Program-made: the position numbers and the translations under genes
In this document: positions 9,297-17,602 of the stretch, piece by piece
How the letters are laid out: each line of letters opens with the position of its first letter
Position numbering within the stretch: position 1 is the stretch's first letter
Assembly: GCA_030524035.1 (NCBI GenBank)
Contig: JAUNHG010000001.1
Coordinates: 527,250 to 591,249, forward strand
Direction: 5' to 3'
Origin: Kocuria sp.
GTDB lineage: Bacteria > Actinomycetota > Actinomycetes > Actinomycetales > Micrococcaceae
Length of the DNA stretch: 64,000 bases
The notes under the pieces: model-generated
The model's database searches: none
What the model was told of the DNA's origin: nothing
The model's input: the letters and a program-made list of their open reading frames with translations, nothing else

Positions 9297-11099
9297 ATGG
9301 TGGATGTGAGCCTTGAACCGTCGCCCTCAGCAGATCGCGCTCGCCGCCCGGAGCGGTCAGCCGTGATTGATCTGGCAGCCATCCGTCACAACGTGCAGCA
9401 TCTCAAAGCCCTTGCCGCACCAGCTGCACTCATGGTCGTGGTGAAGGCTGATGCTTATGGTCACGGGGCTGTTCAGGTGGCACGTGCCGCCTTGGAGGCT
9501 GGCGTGGACTTTCTAGGGGTTGCTCACGTCACGGAGGCCCTGGAACTTCGCGATGCTGGGATCACCACGCCCGTGTTGGCCTGGCTACACACCGTGGACA
9601 CAGATTTTGCTGCGGCGATTGAACGCGATATTGCTTTGGGAGTTTCCGGCTGGGAGCTGGAGCAGATTTCCCAGGTGGCTTCTGAGCTGGGCAGAAAGGC
9701 GTCGGTGCACCTGAAAGTGGACACCGGGCTGGGCCGCAATGGGTACACCATGCAGTCCTGGCCAGCGGCGGTTCGAGCAGCAGCACAGCAACAGGCCGAC
9801 GGGAGAATTGATGTCGTGGGAATCATGACCCACCTGGGGGCAGCCGATACACCTGCCGCCCCGGAAAATGGGCAGCAGGTGGAAACGTTTCAGCAGGCTG
9901 TGGGGATTGCGCGGCAGGCTGGTCTGACCCCCCGCATCATGCACATGGCCAATACTCCCGGGGTTTTTGATGCCCAAAGTATGGCTGACCCTACGCGCAT
10001 GCTGTGTGACATGGCGCGGGTGGGAATTGGTGTGTATGGCATTTCCCCCTTTGCGGACCGCAGTGCCGAGCAGCTGGGGTTGATCCCGGCCATGACGGTG
10101 CGCACCACGGTGAACAACGTGAAAGACGTTGCCGCAGGCCAAGGGGTTTCCTATGGCTTCCACTACCGGACACCTCAACCCACCACGTTGGCATTGATTC
10201 CCATGGGATATGCCGATGGTGTTCCCAGGATTGGCACCGGCGGTCCGGTGCGCATCCACGGCGTCACCTATGCCGAGGTGGGCCGAGTGGCGATGGACCA
10301 GATGGTGGTGGATTTGGGTGCACCCGGTATGGCAACGGATCCACAACGTAGCCCACTGGGCGCAGAAGCTGTGTTGTTCGGTGCGGACGACAACCCTTCC
10401 GTGCGGGAGTGGGCGGACGCTGCTCAGACCATTGACTATGAAATCGTCACCCGAATCTCCCCCAGAGTGCCCCGGGAATACGTGGATACCGGAAGGGACC
10501 GGAACACAAACGACGCCGAGGCCTGGTCCGTGAGTATTCAGGTGTCATCGGTACAAGAAACCCACAGGGTGGCCAAGCACGTGGCTGCCCACTTGCGCGC
10601 TGGGGACCTCATCGTGCTCATCGGCGAGCTTGGAGCCGGTAAAACTACGTTCACCCAAGGACTCGGTGCTGGGCTGGGTGTGCGGAGCGGTGTGGTATCC
10701 CCAACCTTTGTGTTGGCCCGCCAACACCCCAATGACCCTTATGGACCTCACCCCGGCGGGCCCATGCTGGTGCATGTGGATGCCTACCGATTGGTGACGG
10801 CTGGAGAAATCGACGATATTGATCTGGAAGACACCATGCCCACTTCTGTGACCGTGGTCGAGTGGGGCCAGGGCAAAGTAGAGCACCTCACCGACTCCCG
10901 GCTGGAGATCACCATGGATCGTGCTGTGGGTGCTGGGGAAGGTGTTGGTATGGATCTGGCAGCCGTGTTGGCTGACCTTGAGGCGGGGGAAGACAACGAC
11001 GGGGACGAAGCCCGCCGGATCACGATTCGAGCGGTTGGACCCCGTTGGGCGGCTCAGCCACCCATCGACGTGACACGCGGAAGGACACCGACATCATGA
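9297..11099 (+). CDS. alr: Bifunctional alanine racemase / TsaE ATPase fusion
   Basis: One uninterrupted 600-aa frame. Residues 20-395 are a fold-type III PLP alanine racemase (L-Ala to D-Ala for peptidoglycan): PLP lysine K50 in VVVKADAYGHG, catalytic Tyr247 in RVGIGVYG, C-terminal SPRVPREY. Residues 410-590 are TsaE, the ATPase subunit of t6A37 tRNA synthesis: Walker A GELGAGKTT with K449, SPTFVLAR, HVDAYRL and VVEWGQGK. The linker is about 20 residues with no stop or frameshift. GTG 10530 could give a separate TsaE but has no clear ribosome binding site. It ends ATGA-overlapped with the next gene. An upstream ATG at 9258 exists; 9297 fits family length better. Confidence 0.93.
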   Translation: MVDVSLEPSPSADRARRPERSAVIDLAAIRHNVQHLKALAAPAALMVVVKADAYGHGAVQVARAALEAGVDFLGVAHVTEALELRDAGITTPVLAWLHTVDTDFAAAIERDIALGVSGWELEQISQVASELGRKASVHLKVDTGLGRNGYTMQSWPAAVRAAAQQQADGRIDVVGIMTHLGAADTPAAPENGQQVETFQQAVGIARQAGLTPRIMHMANTPGVFDAQSMADPTRMLCDMARVGIGVYGISPFADRSAEQLGLIPAMTVRTTVNNVKDVAAGQGVSYGFHYRTPQPTTLALIPMGYADGVPRIGTGGPVRIHGVTYAEVGRVAMDQMVVDLGAPGMATDPQRSPLGAEAVLFGADDNPSVREWADAAQTIDYEIVTRISPRVPREYVDTGRDRNTNDAEAWSVSIQVSSVQETHRVAKHVAAHLRAGDLIVLIGELGAGKTTFTQGLGAGLGVRSGVVSPTFVLARQHPNDPYGPHPGGPMLVHVDAYRLVTAGEIDDIDLEDTMPTSVTVVEWGQGKVEHLTDSRLEITMDRAVGAGEGVGMDLAAVLADLEAGEDNDGDEARRITIRAVGPRWAAQPPIDVTRGRTPTS

Positions 11100-11434
11100 C
11101 CCGTCGCCCCCGTCATGAAGACCCCACAGAGCCACCACGCCCGGGGCTATTTCCGCCGAGCAGCCGCCCTGCCCAGGATCCGAACCGGAAGCCTTGGGAG
11201 GTATACGCCTGCATGATCATGGCGGCGATCATTGTGTTCTTGGTCCCGGATTGGCGGGATCCTCAGAACCCATGGCCCGCGTGGTTTTACGCTGCTCCCT
11301 TGGCTTTTGGCCTACTGGGAGCGCTCTTTGCCCTGGTTGATAAACACCCGCGTTTGGCATGGGTATCGGCGGGATGGGGGTTGCTCCTTTTTGCTGGGTT
11401 GCTGTGTGTTATTGGGGTGACGGGTGGCTCGTGA
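11096..11434 (+). CDS. Small membrane protein, three transmembrane segments
   Basis: A 112-aa protein starting at ATG 11096, which overlaps the Alr-TsaE stop as ATGA, with GCGGAAGGA upstream. The N-terminus is proline- and arginine-rich and hydrophilic (about 35 residues), followed by three hydrophobic stretches near 37-52, 63-82 and 89-107. I do not recognise a named family; coupling to the fusion gene suggests only coexpression. It stops about 55 nt before tsaB, which has its own promoter. Confidence 0.7.
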   Translation: MTRRPRHEDPTEPPRPGLFPPSSRPAQDPNRKPWEVYACMIMAAIIVFLVPDWRDPQNPWPAWFYAAPLAFGLLGALFALVDKHPRLAWVSAGWGLLLFAGLLCVIGVTGGS

Positions 11435-11478
11435 CCTTTCCCCGTTACGGTGCCATCAGTTTCCCGGGGCACCTCACC

Positions 11479-11484
11479 TAGACT
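11479..11484 (+). promoter_or_regulatory. -10 box of a leaderless tsaB promoter
   Basis: TAGACT six bases before GTG 11491, with no ribosome binding site in between. It would give tsaB-rimI-tsaD a promoter separate from the alr-tsaE transcript. Confidence 0.6.
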
Positions 11485-11490
11485 GAACGG

Positions 11491-12234
11491 GTGCTTCTGC
11501 TGTGTCTAGATTCTTCTGCCGTCGCGTCGGTTGCTGTCGTGGAGACGGGGTCTGCCGGTGGCGCGCAGACCCCCCGCATTCTCGCCCAATGGGACACTCA
11601 GGACACCCGATCCCACGCTGAAGTTCTCTCACCGGCCATTGAACAGGTGATCACGGAATCCGGAATTCACTCGCGTCAGCTAGACGCCGTGTTGGTGGGC
11701 ACCGGTCCCGGGCCGTTTACCGGGTTACGGGCCGGGCTTGCCACCGCCCGCGCCCTAGGTTTTGGGTGGGGATTGCCTGTGTATGGGATGCCTAGCTTGC
11801 ACGCGGTGGCGCACGACGTCGCCACCACACCGGAGCATCGCCGCCCATCGGAGTTTGTGGTCGCTACCGATGCCCGGCGTCGTGAACTGTACTGGGCTGT
11901 TTACCAGACCTGCACCGTGGGTTCCTATACTGCGCGCGCCGAACTATCCGACGGTCCTTTTGTGGGTTCTCCCGCGGATGTTGCGGATCTACCGGTCTAT
12001 GGGTACGGGGCGAGCCTCTACGCTCAACAGCTGACTCGTCCGGTACTGGAACCGGTGACCGGGGCGCGGTTGACCACACCTGCCAGTCAGTGGCAGCCCT
12101 GCGCGGCAGCGTTGGGACTAGCGGCGGGCGTTCTATTGAGCTGCGGTGGTGCATTAAGCACAGACACTACGCCGTTGTACCTGCGGGAATCTGATGCGAA
12201 AGTTCCTGCGTTTCGTAAGAAAGCAACGTCGTGA
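11491..12234 (+). CDS. tsaB: tRNA threonylcarbamoyladenosine biosynthesis protein TsaB
   Basis: TsaB is the inactive TsaD paralogue that forms the TsaB-TsaD-TsaE complex making t6A at position 37 of ANN-decoding tRNAs. The 247-aa product starts LLLCLDSS and contains VLVGTGPGPFTGLRAGLATARALG, the family hallmark, and a C-terminal PLYLRESDAK. The GTG start lies six bases after a TAGACT -10 box (leaderless). The stop overlaps the start of rimI (GTGATG at 12231-12236), so the two genes are translationally coupled. Confidence 0.94.
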   Translation: MLLLCLDSSAVASVAVVETGSAGGAQTPRILAQWDTQDTRSHAEVLSPAIEQVITESGIHSRQLDAVLVGTGPGPFTGLRAGLATARALGFGWGLPVYGMPSLHAVAHDVATTPEHRRPSEFVVATDARRRELYWAVYQTCTVGSYTARAELSDGPFVGSPADVADLPVYGYGASLYAQQLTRPVLEPVTGARLTTPASQWQPCAAALGLAAGVLLSCGGALSTDTTPLYLRESDAKVPAFRKKATS

Positions 12235-12782
12235 TGGCCACCGTCAGCGCACAGCACTGTGAGTGGCATATGCGGGCGGCGACCCGTGGGGATGTGGCGA
12301 CCATCGAAGCCCTAGAACGACGCCTTTTTCCCGACGACGCATGGTCGTCGGAGGTAATTACTGAGGAAATCACCCATCCCAGCCGCAGCTATTGGGTGAT
12401 TGAGACTGCCGGCCAGGTGATCGGCTACGCGGGTGTGATGGTAGTTGCCGAAACTGCCGATGTTCATAACATCGCGGTGCTGCCTGACTATGAAGGACAA
12501 GGCATCGGTTCTGCTTTGTTGCAGCAGCTTCATGCAGAAGCTATCGCACGCGGTGCACGTGAGATCCTGTTGGAAGTACGCGCCGATAATCACCGGGCAC
12601 AAGCGCTCTACCGAAAATTCGCTTACACAGAAATTGCGGTGCGCCCGCAGTATTATCCCGGGGGACAAGACGCCGTGACGATGCGCGCCGAATTAACACC
12701 GTCCGTTGCACGGTCAACAACAGACCTGACAAGCCACATGACAGGCGCTGCTACCCATAACGACCCCACTACTCTCCCGTGA
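12231..12782 (+). CDS. rimI: Ribosomal protein S18 alanine N-acetyltransferase RimI
   Basis: A 183-aa GNAT acetyltransferase. Visible: the N-terminal [16 protein letters not shown], a [20 protein letters not shown] acetyl-CoA loop of the Q-G-x-G type, and [17 protein letters not shown], the RimI signature, followed by [11 protein letters not shown]. About 30 extra hydrophilic residues trail the fold. Starts are GTG 12231 or ATG 12234. Its stop overlaps tsaD as GTGA. Position between tsaB and tsaD is the standard actinobacterial arrangement. Confidence 0.92.
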   Translation: MMATVSAQHCEWHMRAATRGDVATIEALERRLFPDDAWSSEVITEEITHPSRSYWVIETAGQVIGYAGVMVVAETADVHNIAVLPDYEGQGIGSALLQQLHAEAIARGAREILLEVRADNHRAQALYRKFAYTEIAVRPQYYPGGQDAVTMRAELTPSVARSTTDLTSHMTGAATHNDPTTLP

Positions 12783-13915
12783 ATGTGATGAATAACGCCC
12801 ACCGTCCCGCCCGAAATCCCCTGGTTCTGGGGATCGAAACCTCATGCGATGAAACCGGGGTGGGAATCGTGCGGGGCAGGCGCCTTCTGGCCAATACCGT
12901 GCGCTCTTCTATGGACCAACATGCTCGGTTTGGTGGGGTGATTCCAGAAATTGCTTCCCGTGCTCACCTGGAGGCAATAATTCCCACGCTCCACGAAGCT
13001 CTACACACCGCTGGGGTCACCCTGGAAGACGTGGATGCGATCACTGTGACAGCAGGCCCTGGGTTGGCAGGGGCGTTAATGGTAGGAGTTTCCGCCGCTA
13101 AAGCCCTTGCGTTAGCAACCGGTAAACCCTTATACGGGGTGAATCATTTGGTGGCCCATGTGTGTGTGGGATTACTAGAGCACCAGGATGTAGCGACTGG
13201 CCGGAAACTGCTGGACCAGGACGGCAAAGTTCTGCCGGGGCTAGGTGCCCTGCTAGTTTCTGGTGGGCATACGGAGATCCTCAAAGTGAACGACATCGCC
13301 CATGATGTTCAGCTATTGGGGGCGACAATTGACGACGCTGCCGGTGAAGCCTACGACAAAGTGGCCCGGCTTCTGGGATTGGGATATCCGGGTGGGCCAG
13401 CGATTGACCATGCAGCATCTGATGCCGCCGCTACCATGAAGTTTCCACAAGGGTTATCCCACGCTAAGTACATGGGTTCTGCAGACCACCCCGGTAAGCA
13501 CCGGTACGATTTTTCCTTTTCCGGGTTGAAAACTGCCGTTGCGCGTGTGGTTGAAGCTTATGAAGCGGCCAATGAAACTGTTCCCGTGGGCCAGATTGCC
13601 GCGTCATTCCAGGAATCTGTGGTGGATGTGCTCAGCCGCAAAACAGTCCTAGCGGCCACAGAAAATGGTATTAACACGTTGCTTTTGGGTGGGGGAGTAG
13701 CGGCCAATTCACGATTACGACAGGTATTGGCGCAACGATGCGCTGAATACGGGGTGGACTTGGTGGTTCCACCGTTGGCGTTGTGCACAGATAACGGCGC
13801 CATGGTTGCTGCGCTGGGTGCCCACCTGATGGGCCATGGCACGGCGGCGTCGCCGTGGGGCTTCACGGCTGATCCTGGGCTTCCCGTGACGGCGGTTAGC
13901 GTCGGTGGTGTGTGA
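12779..13915 (+). CDS. tsaD: tRNA N6-adenosine threonylcarbamoyltransferase TsaD
   Basis: TsaD transfers the threonylcarbamoyl group onto A37 of tRNA. The 378-aa protein opens [14 protein letters not shown], has VNHLVAHVC with the metal-binding histidines, [27 protein letters not shown] and the C-terminal CTDNGAM. GTG 12779 overlaps the rimI stop. With TsaB and the TsaE domain of the upstream fusion, all three bacterial t6A partners downstream of TsaC are within 5 kb. An 18-bp hairpin begins at the stop codon. Confidence 0.96.
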   Translation: MNVMNNAHRPARNPLVLGIETSCDETGVGIVRGRRLLANTVRSSMDQHARFGGVIPEIASRAHLEAIIPTLHEALHTAGVTLEDVDAITVTAGPGLAGALMVGVSAAKALALATGKPLYGVNHLVAHVCVGLLEHQDVATGRKLLDQDGKVLPGLGALLVSGGHTEILKVNDIAHDVQLLGATIDDAAGEAYDKVARLLGLGYPGGPAIDHAASDAAATMKFPQGLSHAKYMGSADHPGKHRYDFSFSGLKTAVARVVEAYEAANETVPVGQIAASFQESVVDVLSRKTVLAATENGINTLLLGGGVAANSRLRQVLAQRCAEYGVDLVVPPLALCTDNGAMVAALGAHLMGHGTAASPWGFTADPGLPVTAVSVGGV

Positions 13916-13965
13916 CGTGTGGTGGTGGGAAATCCCGTGGAGGGTGGTTCCCACCACCACACGTC
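13914..13965. terminator. 18-bp perfect hairpin between convergent tsaD and the ThiF-like gene
   Basis: The arms at 13914-13931 and 13948-13965 are perfect complements, enclosing a 16-nt loop. The left arm overlaps the last two bases of the tsaD stop. There is no following T run on either strand, so it is either a bidirectional transcription barrier without U tract or a 3' stabilising stem. It lies exactly in the gap between two convergent genes. Confidence 0.65.
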
Positions 13966-13977
13966 GTACCGACGTAA

Positions 13978-14922
13978 CTATGATGTGGGGATCAGCGTAC
14001 GAGCGGCTCGGGCGAGCAATCTGGCTTTGCGCAGTGGGGCCAGGAAACGCGTGAGGCGGCGTGCGCCCGATGGCATGACATCCGTATGAAGATCCAGTAC
14101 CACATCCTTGGCCACGGATTGTCCACAGAGCAAACACAGCACAATGCGTGAGGCTGCGGCCCCGAACAGTAAGGCTGTATAGGCAAGTTGTGGGAAACCG
14201 TCTTCTTGATCAATGGCTGGAAGGCTTTTGAGTAAATCGACAGGCATGGCTTTGAGGGGAATGACTTGTCGTAGGAGCGCCCAGTGTGACTCTTTCCGAA
14301 GGTCTTCCAGCGTGATAGCCCCTGTGAAGGGGCGGTCCCCAGGCCGATACTGGTAGGTGCGGATGTACTGCACCCCCGCCATGTCGTAGCCGACCACCAC
14401 GGGAATTCCGAGCCGGGAAGCAGCCTCATGTAGGTAATATTTAGCCCGCCACCCCTCCATGGTTGTTACGTCCACCCCATCCAGAATCACGTGGACACCG
14501 CGCAGCATCTCGTACACATTGTGTGATGTGATGCCTTCAGTGTTGACATCACAGGCTATGTCAGGGTTGATGCTCACAGCCCGCCTGCGTAACACGTCGG
14601 CTTTATTGCTGTTCAAGTCTGCGCGAGTGGCAGATTGCCGATTCAGGTTACTTAACTCAAAGGAACCAGGTTCACATAGGCGGATACGCGATACGCCTAA
14701 CCGGACGAGTGGTTCCACTGCCGCCCCGCCCGTGGAACCACAGCCCGCCACAAGCACAAGACCGTCTCGGAGTCTTTGCTGCATAGAACGGTTGATCAAG
14801 GGTCGATTACGTGAATACTGTTCGTTATACGCATCCGTTGATTTCCATGGTGAATTTTCTGATGCAGTGTCAGAAAAACTTTCGAGATCTATCACTGTTC
14901 CCCCAATGTGCTGAATGCTCAA
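13978..14922 (-). CDS. ThiF/MoeB/E1-like adenylyltransferase
   Basis: A Rossmann-type E1-like enzyme; the family adenylates a carboxy terminus or small carboxylate. Visible: the glycine loop VAGCGSTGG, the ELSNLNRQ block with its Arg, NSNKADVLRRR with the ATP lysine, and DGVDVTT with the Mg-binding Asp. The usual acidic residue before the E-x-S-N-L-N-R-Q block is CEPG here. No CxxC zinc pairs and no obvious catalytic Cys are visible, so transfer chemistry is unclear. Start is uncertain: TTG 14922 (AGGAG eight bases upstream) or GTG 14895; both overlap the upstream gene. Last gene of the minus-strand cluster. Confidence 0.82.
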   Translation of the reverse strand: MSIQHIGGTVIDLESFSDTASENSPWKSTDAYNEQYSRNRPLINRSMQQRLRDGLVLVAGCGSTGGAAVEPLVRLGVSRIRLCEPGSFELSNLNRQSATRADLNSNKADVLRRRAVSINPDIACDVNTEGITSHNVYEMLRGVHVILDGVDVTTMEGWRAKYYLHEAASRLGIPVVVGYDMAGVQYIRTYQYRPGDRPFTGAITLEDLRKESHWALLRQVIPLKAMPVDLLKSLPAIDQEDGFPQLAYTALLFGAAASRIVLCLLCGQSVAKDVVLDLHTDVMPSGARRLTRFLAPLRKARLLARAARTLIPTS

Positions 14923-15832
14923 CCTTTTCACTCCTAGTTGACGCCAGTTTCCCCAAAATGGTCTTTTTGTTTCCTGTGTCGAGTGCCATGTCGATTCCCT
15001 CAAAGGTATGTCCGATGCCGGGTCGTGGCTGGACCCTGCCGATAAATGGAAGAACTTCACACCTACGGAGGTACATGGGCCACATCGGGTCATCGGGGGG
15101 CAGCGCAGGTTGCGTCCCCTTGATGACTTGCGTTTCTACCCCAAATACTTCCAGGTAACGAAGGGCAACGTGCATCTCAAGGTCCCCAACCGCCCACGGT
15201 ATGTGTGTTTTTCGTGCGGTGGTTAAGGCCATCAAACCAAGGACTAGTTCTAGTGGCACCAGCAGCCTCATGGACTCGGGTATCGCGGGGTTCCTGACAA
15301 ACCTTTTGATTTCCATGATTTCCCCGAGCCGAATATTCGGCGAAGGGAGCCAATCTGCAATGTTAATGTGGTGCGCTTTTTCTACTGGAAAAAGTGGTCG
15401 ATCAGGAAAATAAATAGAACGAGTATCATCCTCATCGGAAATAAATTCCGCCCCAAGGTATCCCACAATGGAGCCAGTAGTGTTATCTAAAGCTACTATG
15501 TGGAAGTCGTTAGGATTGGGGTGATTGAGATCTTCCCAAAACATTCTGTGGTTGTATACCACTTGTGGGCTAGCCCACCCCAGGCGTAAGTATTGCGCCA
15601 ATCGGAAGCCCATAATTCCAATCTGGTACCGTAACGGCACGTGATGATGATGGCACGCAACGATGGTATAGCTGTGTCTGCGACGGACATGGATGGGGTC
15701 ACTGTGAAGGCTGGTGGCCAGGTGAGTGAAGGTGAGCTTTTGATGGAGTTCCATCACGTGACGAGCAAATTGCGCGGCTTCTGCGCTGTCCCCCACATCA
15801 TCCATAGGACCTACGTTCGGTTGTGCGGTCAC
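14870..15832 (-). CDS. LuxI/FeeM-like N-acyltransferase (GNAT-fold) candidate
   Basis: A 320-aa protein without a close named relative known to me. It has the layout of the autoinducer-synthase / N-acyl amino acid synthase superfamily: an N-terminal helix region, DFHIVALDNTTGSIVGYLGAEF (beta strands around a G-x-x-V-G-Y core), PLFPVEK, then GEIMEIKRFV near residues 170-179, which parallels the ExSRF block of that family with Lys in place of Ser, and a C-terminal GDLEMHVALRYLEVFGVE helix. Such enzymes move an acyl chain from acyl-ACP or acyl-CoA to an amine. GTG 15832 overlaps the acyl-CoA dehydrogenase stop (GTGA); GTG 15835 is an alternative. Confidence 0.6.
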   Translation of the reverse strand: MTAQPNVGPMDDVGDSAEAAQFARHVMELHQKLTFTHLATSLHSDPIHVRRRHSYTIVACHHHHVPLRYQIGIMGFRLAQYLRLGWASPQVVYNHRMFWEDLNHPNPNDFHIVALDNTTGSIVGYLGAEFISDEDDTRSIYFPDRPLFPVEKAHHINIADWLPSPNIRLGEIMEIKRFVRNPAIPESMRLLVPLELVLGLMALTTARKTHIPWAVGDLEMHVALRYLEVFGVETQVIKGTQPALPPDDPMWPMYLRRCEVLPFIGRVQPRPGIGHTFEGIDMALDTGNKKTILGKLASTRSEKVEHSAHWGNSDRSRKFF

Positions 15833-17067
15833 CACTGATCCTCGCCGTTCTCAAAATCATCAGGGTTCATAATAGATTGGGTGATCGCTAACGCTAAAAC
15901 TTCGGGTGTGCCCTCATAAATTCGGGCTCCTAAAGCATCGCGCATATATTTTTCGATACCATATTCTCGTAAATATCCCCTAGCGCCCATAATCGACATA
16001 GCGGTCTGTGCTACGTCGATGGCCATTCGGTCTGCGTGCAGTTTGGCAATTGCAGGCTCCAGTGCCGGAACGGGAATTTGATTATCGGCGACATCGGATC
16101 CCCGCAGGTATAACAAGCGTGAAGCTTCGATTTGGGTTGCCATATCAGCGATTTTTTGCGCGGTGAATTGATGCTCCCAGAGCTGTTTGCCGCCTTGACG
16201 TCGCTCATGAGCGAAGGAGCGGGCTAATTCGAAGGCGCCTCGGGCTACCCCGGTGGATAGTGCTGCTACCGTGGAACGCGCCATATTCATTTGTTGGATG
16301 TTGATTTCTACTCCCAAGCCAATATCCCCAATGATGTTTGAGGCAGGGACGCGCACATCATGGAAGTAAATTTCCGTCCCCAGGCAGTTTCGATACCCTG
16401 TTTTGTCAGCGATACTCGCGGTTTCCACGTCTTTGTCGAATGGAACCACAAAGCAGGTGTACCCGTCCTCAGGTGGCATCCCTTCAATATTTGCATATAC
16501 GCTGCCAAAATCTGCAACGGCGCCGTTTGTGATGAATCGCTTACGCCCCGTGATTATGTAGGAATCCCCATCAGGTGTGGCGATGACATCGGATTCAGCG
16601 AAACGGGTGTTTTCCGGGATTAATAAATCACATCCAGAGCGGTCTTCCGTAATTGCGTTACAGGCAAGAACTGCCTTATCTGATGCGAAACGGGATAGGT
16701 ATTGTCCTTGAAGTTGTTCATCTCCAGAAAGCAAGAGAGGCGCCTGGCCTAAAAGAGTTGCGCCAAAAATTAGTGCCGTTCCGGCATCAACTGCTCCTAG
16801 TTCTTCCAGGGCGATGGCGGCGGCTTTGATCCCATACCCTAGGCCACCAAAGGCTTTAGGGACGACCAGGCGTGTAAGCCCCAAGTCGTGACCTGCTTGC
16901 ACGATGTCCCAGTCCAGGGTTTCGGCGGCGCTGGCGTCGTTGATCGCAACTTTGGGGCGCACAACGTTTTCGGCAAACGTGCGTACCTGGTCTCTGAGTT
17001 CAGTGAGAACGGGGTCCAGGAGGTCAAGGTCGATGAATGCTGTGCTGGTGTTTTCTGTGATGGGCAT
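15829..17067 (-). CDS. Acyl-CoA dehydrogenase
   Basis: A 412-aa flavoprotein of the acyl-CoA dehydrogenase superfamily, oxidising acyl-CoA to enoyl-CoA. Features in order: helical N-terminal domain, NAITEDRSGCDL (FAD-contacting), the beta domain with ITGRKRFITNG, then the C-terminal helical domain with GARGYLREY and the catalytic glutamate in RIYEGTPEVLALAI. The ATG at 17067 has AAGGAG seven bases upstream; the longer frame to 17124 is unnecessary. Its stop is translationally coupled to the N-acyltransferase-like gene, suggesting it modifies the acyl chain used there rather than acting in general beta-oxidation. Confidence 0.93.
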   Translation of the reverse strand: MPITENTSTAFIDLDLLDPVLTELRDQVRTFAENVVRPKVAINDASAAETLDWDIVQAGHDLGLTRLVVPKAFGGLGYGIKAAAIALEELGAVDAGTALIFGATLLGQAPLLLSGDEQLQGQYLSRFASDKAVLACNAITEDRSGCDLLIPENTRFAESDVIATPDGDSYIITGRKRFITNGAVADFGSVYANIEGMPPEDGYTCFVVPFDKDVETASIADKTGYRNCLGTEIYFHDVRVPASNIIGDIGLGVEINIQQMNMARSTVAALSTGVARGAFELARSFAHERRQGGKQLWEHQFTAQKIADMATQIEASRLLYLRGSDVADNQIPVPALEPAIAKLHADRMAIDVAQTAMSIMGARGYLREYGIEKYMRDALGARIYEGTPEVLALAITQSIMNPDDFENGEDQW

Positions 17068-17110
17068 GAATGCTCCTTGGTGACTGCTTGGGTGATGGTT
17101 ATTGTGTGGA

Positions 17111-17497
17111 TCATCCGACACCATGGGCCGCAGCTAAATCCGGGTAGCGGTCGAAAGCTGGACGCATTATCGGGATAAACTCAAGAATTTTGGGGACGTT
17201 TCCTCGAACGCGTACTTTTCCTGTGGCTAAGGCGGCTGGCATGAGTAGTTCGCCAAGCCAGAGTTTGTGTGCGGTATCGCAGCTCATGGCAATTCGAACG
17301 TTTGGCGTGAATCCCGTCAAATCTGTGTGTAGCCCACTGTCATCAAACCCCATGATGTATTCAGGATCTTTATGTTTGATCATCACTTTAAGCCCTGACT
17401 CGCTCATGGATTTCATAGCTTGTTCGTCACGGGACAAAATAGTGAACAGTTCACCAAAAACGGCGGCAGCTTGTTCAGCGGAATGGTAAAAGGGCAT
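17111..17497 (-). CDS. SCP2-like sterol/lipid-binding domain protein
   Basis: A 128-aa stand-alone protein resembling the SCP2 domain: central beta strands, then LWLGELLMPAALATGKVRVRGNVPKILEF, which matches the C-terminal part of SCP2-like proteins (GxxxAALxxGKVxVxG followed by a terminal helix). Members bind acyl chains or acyl-CoA in a hydrophobic tunnel. AGGAGAT lies seven bases before the ATG. It sits 43 nt upstream of the acyl-CoA dehydrogenase, so it may present the acyl substrate. Confidence 0.8.
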   Translation of the reverse strand: MPFYHSAEQAAAVFGELFTILSRDEQAMKSMSESGLKVMIKHKDPEYIMGFDDSGLHTDLTGFTPNVRIAMSCDTAHKLWLGELLMPAALATGKVRVRGNVPKILEFIPIMRPAFDRYPDLAAAHGVG

Positions 17498-17602
17498 GGG
17501 AGATCTCCTCGTGTAGCGGGTGAATGGACGGTGCCACCGTGGGGCGGCGCACGACTATTGGTGCGTTGTCGTGGTTCGTGGGGCAGGGTGAGCCTGCTGG
17601 GT

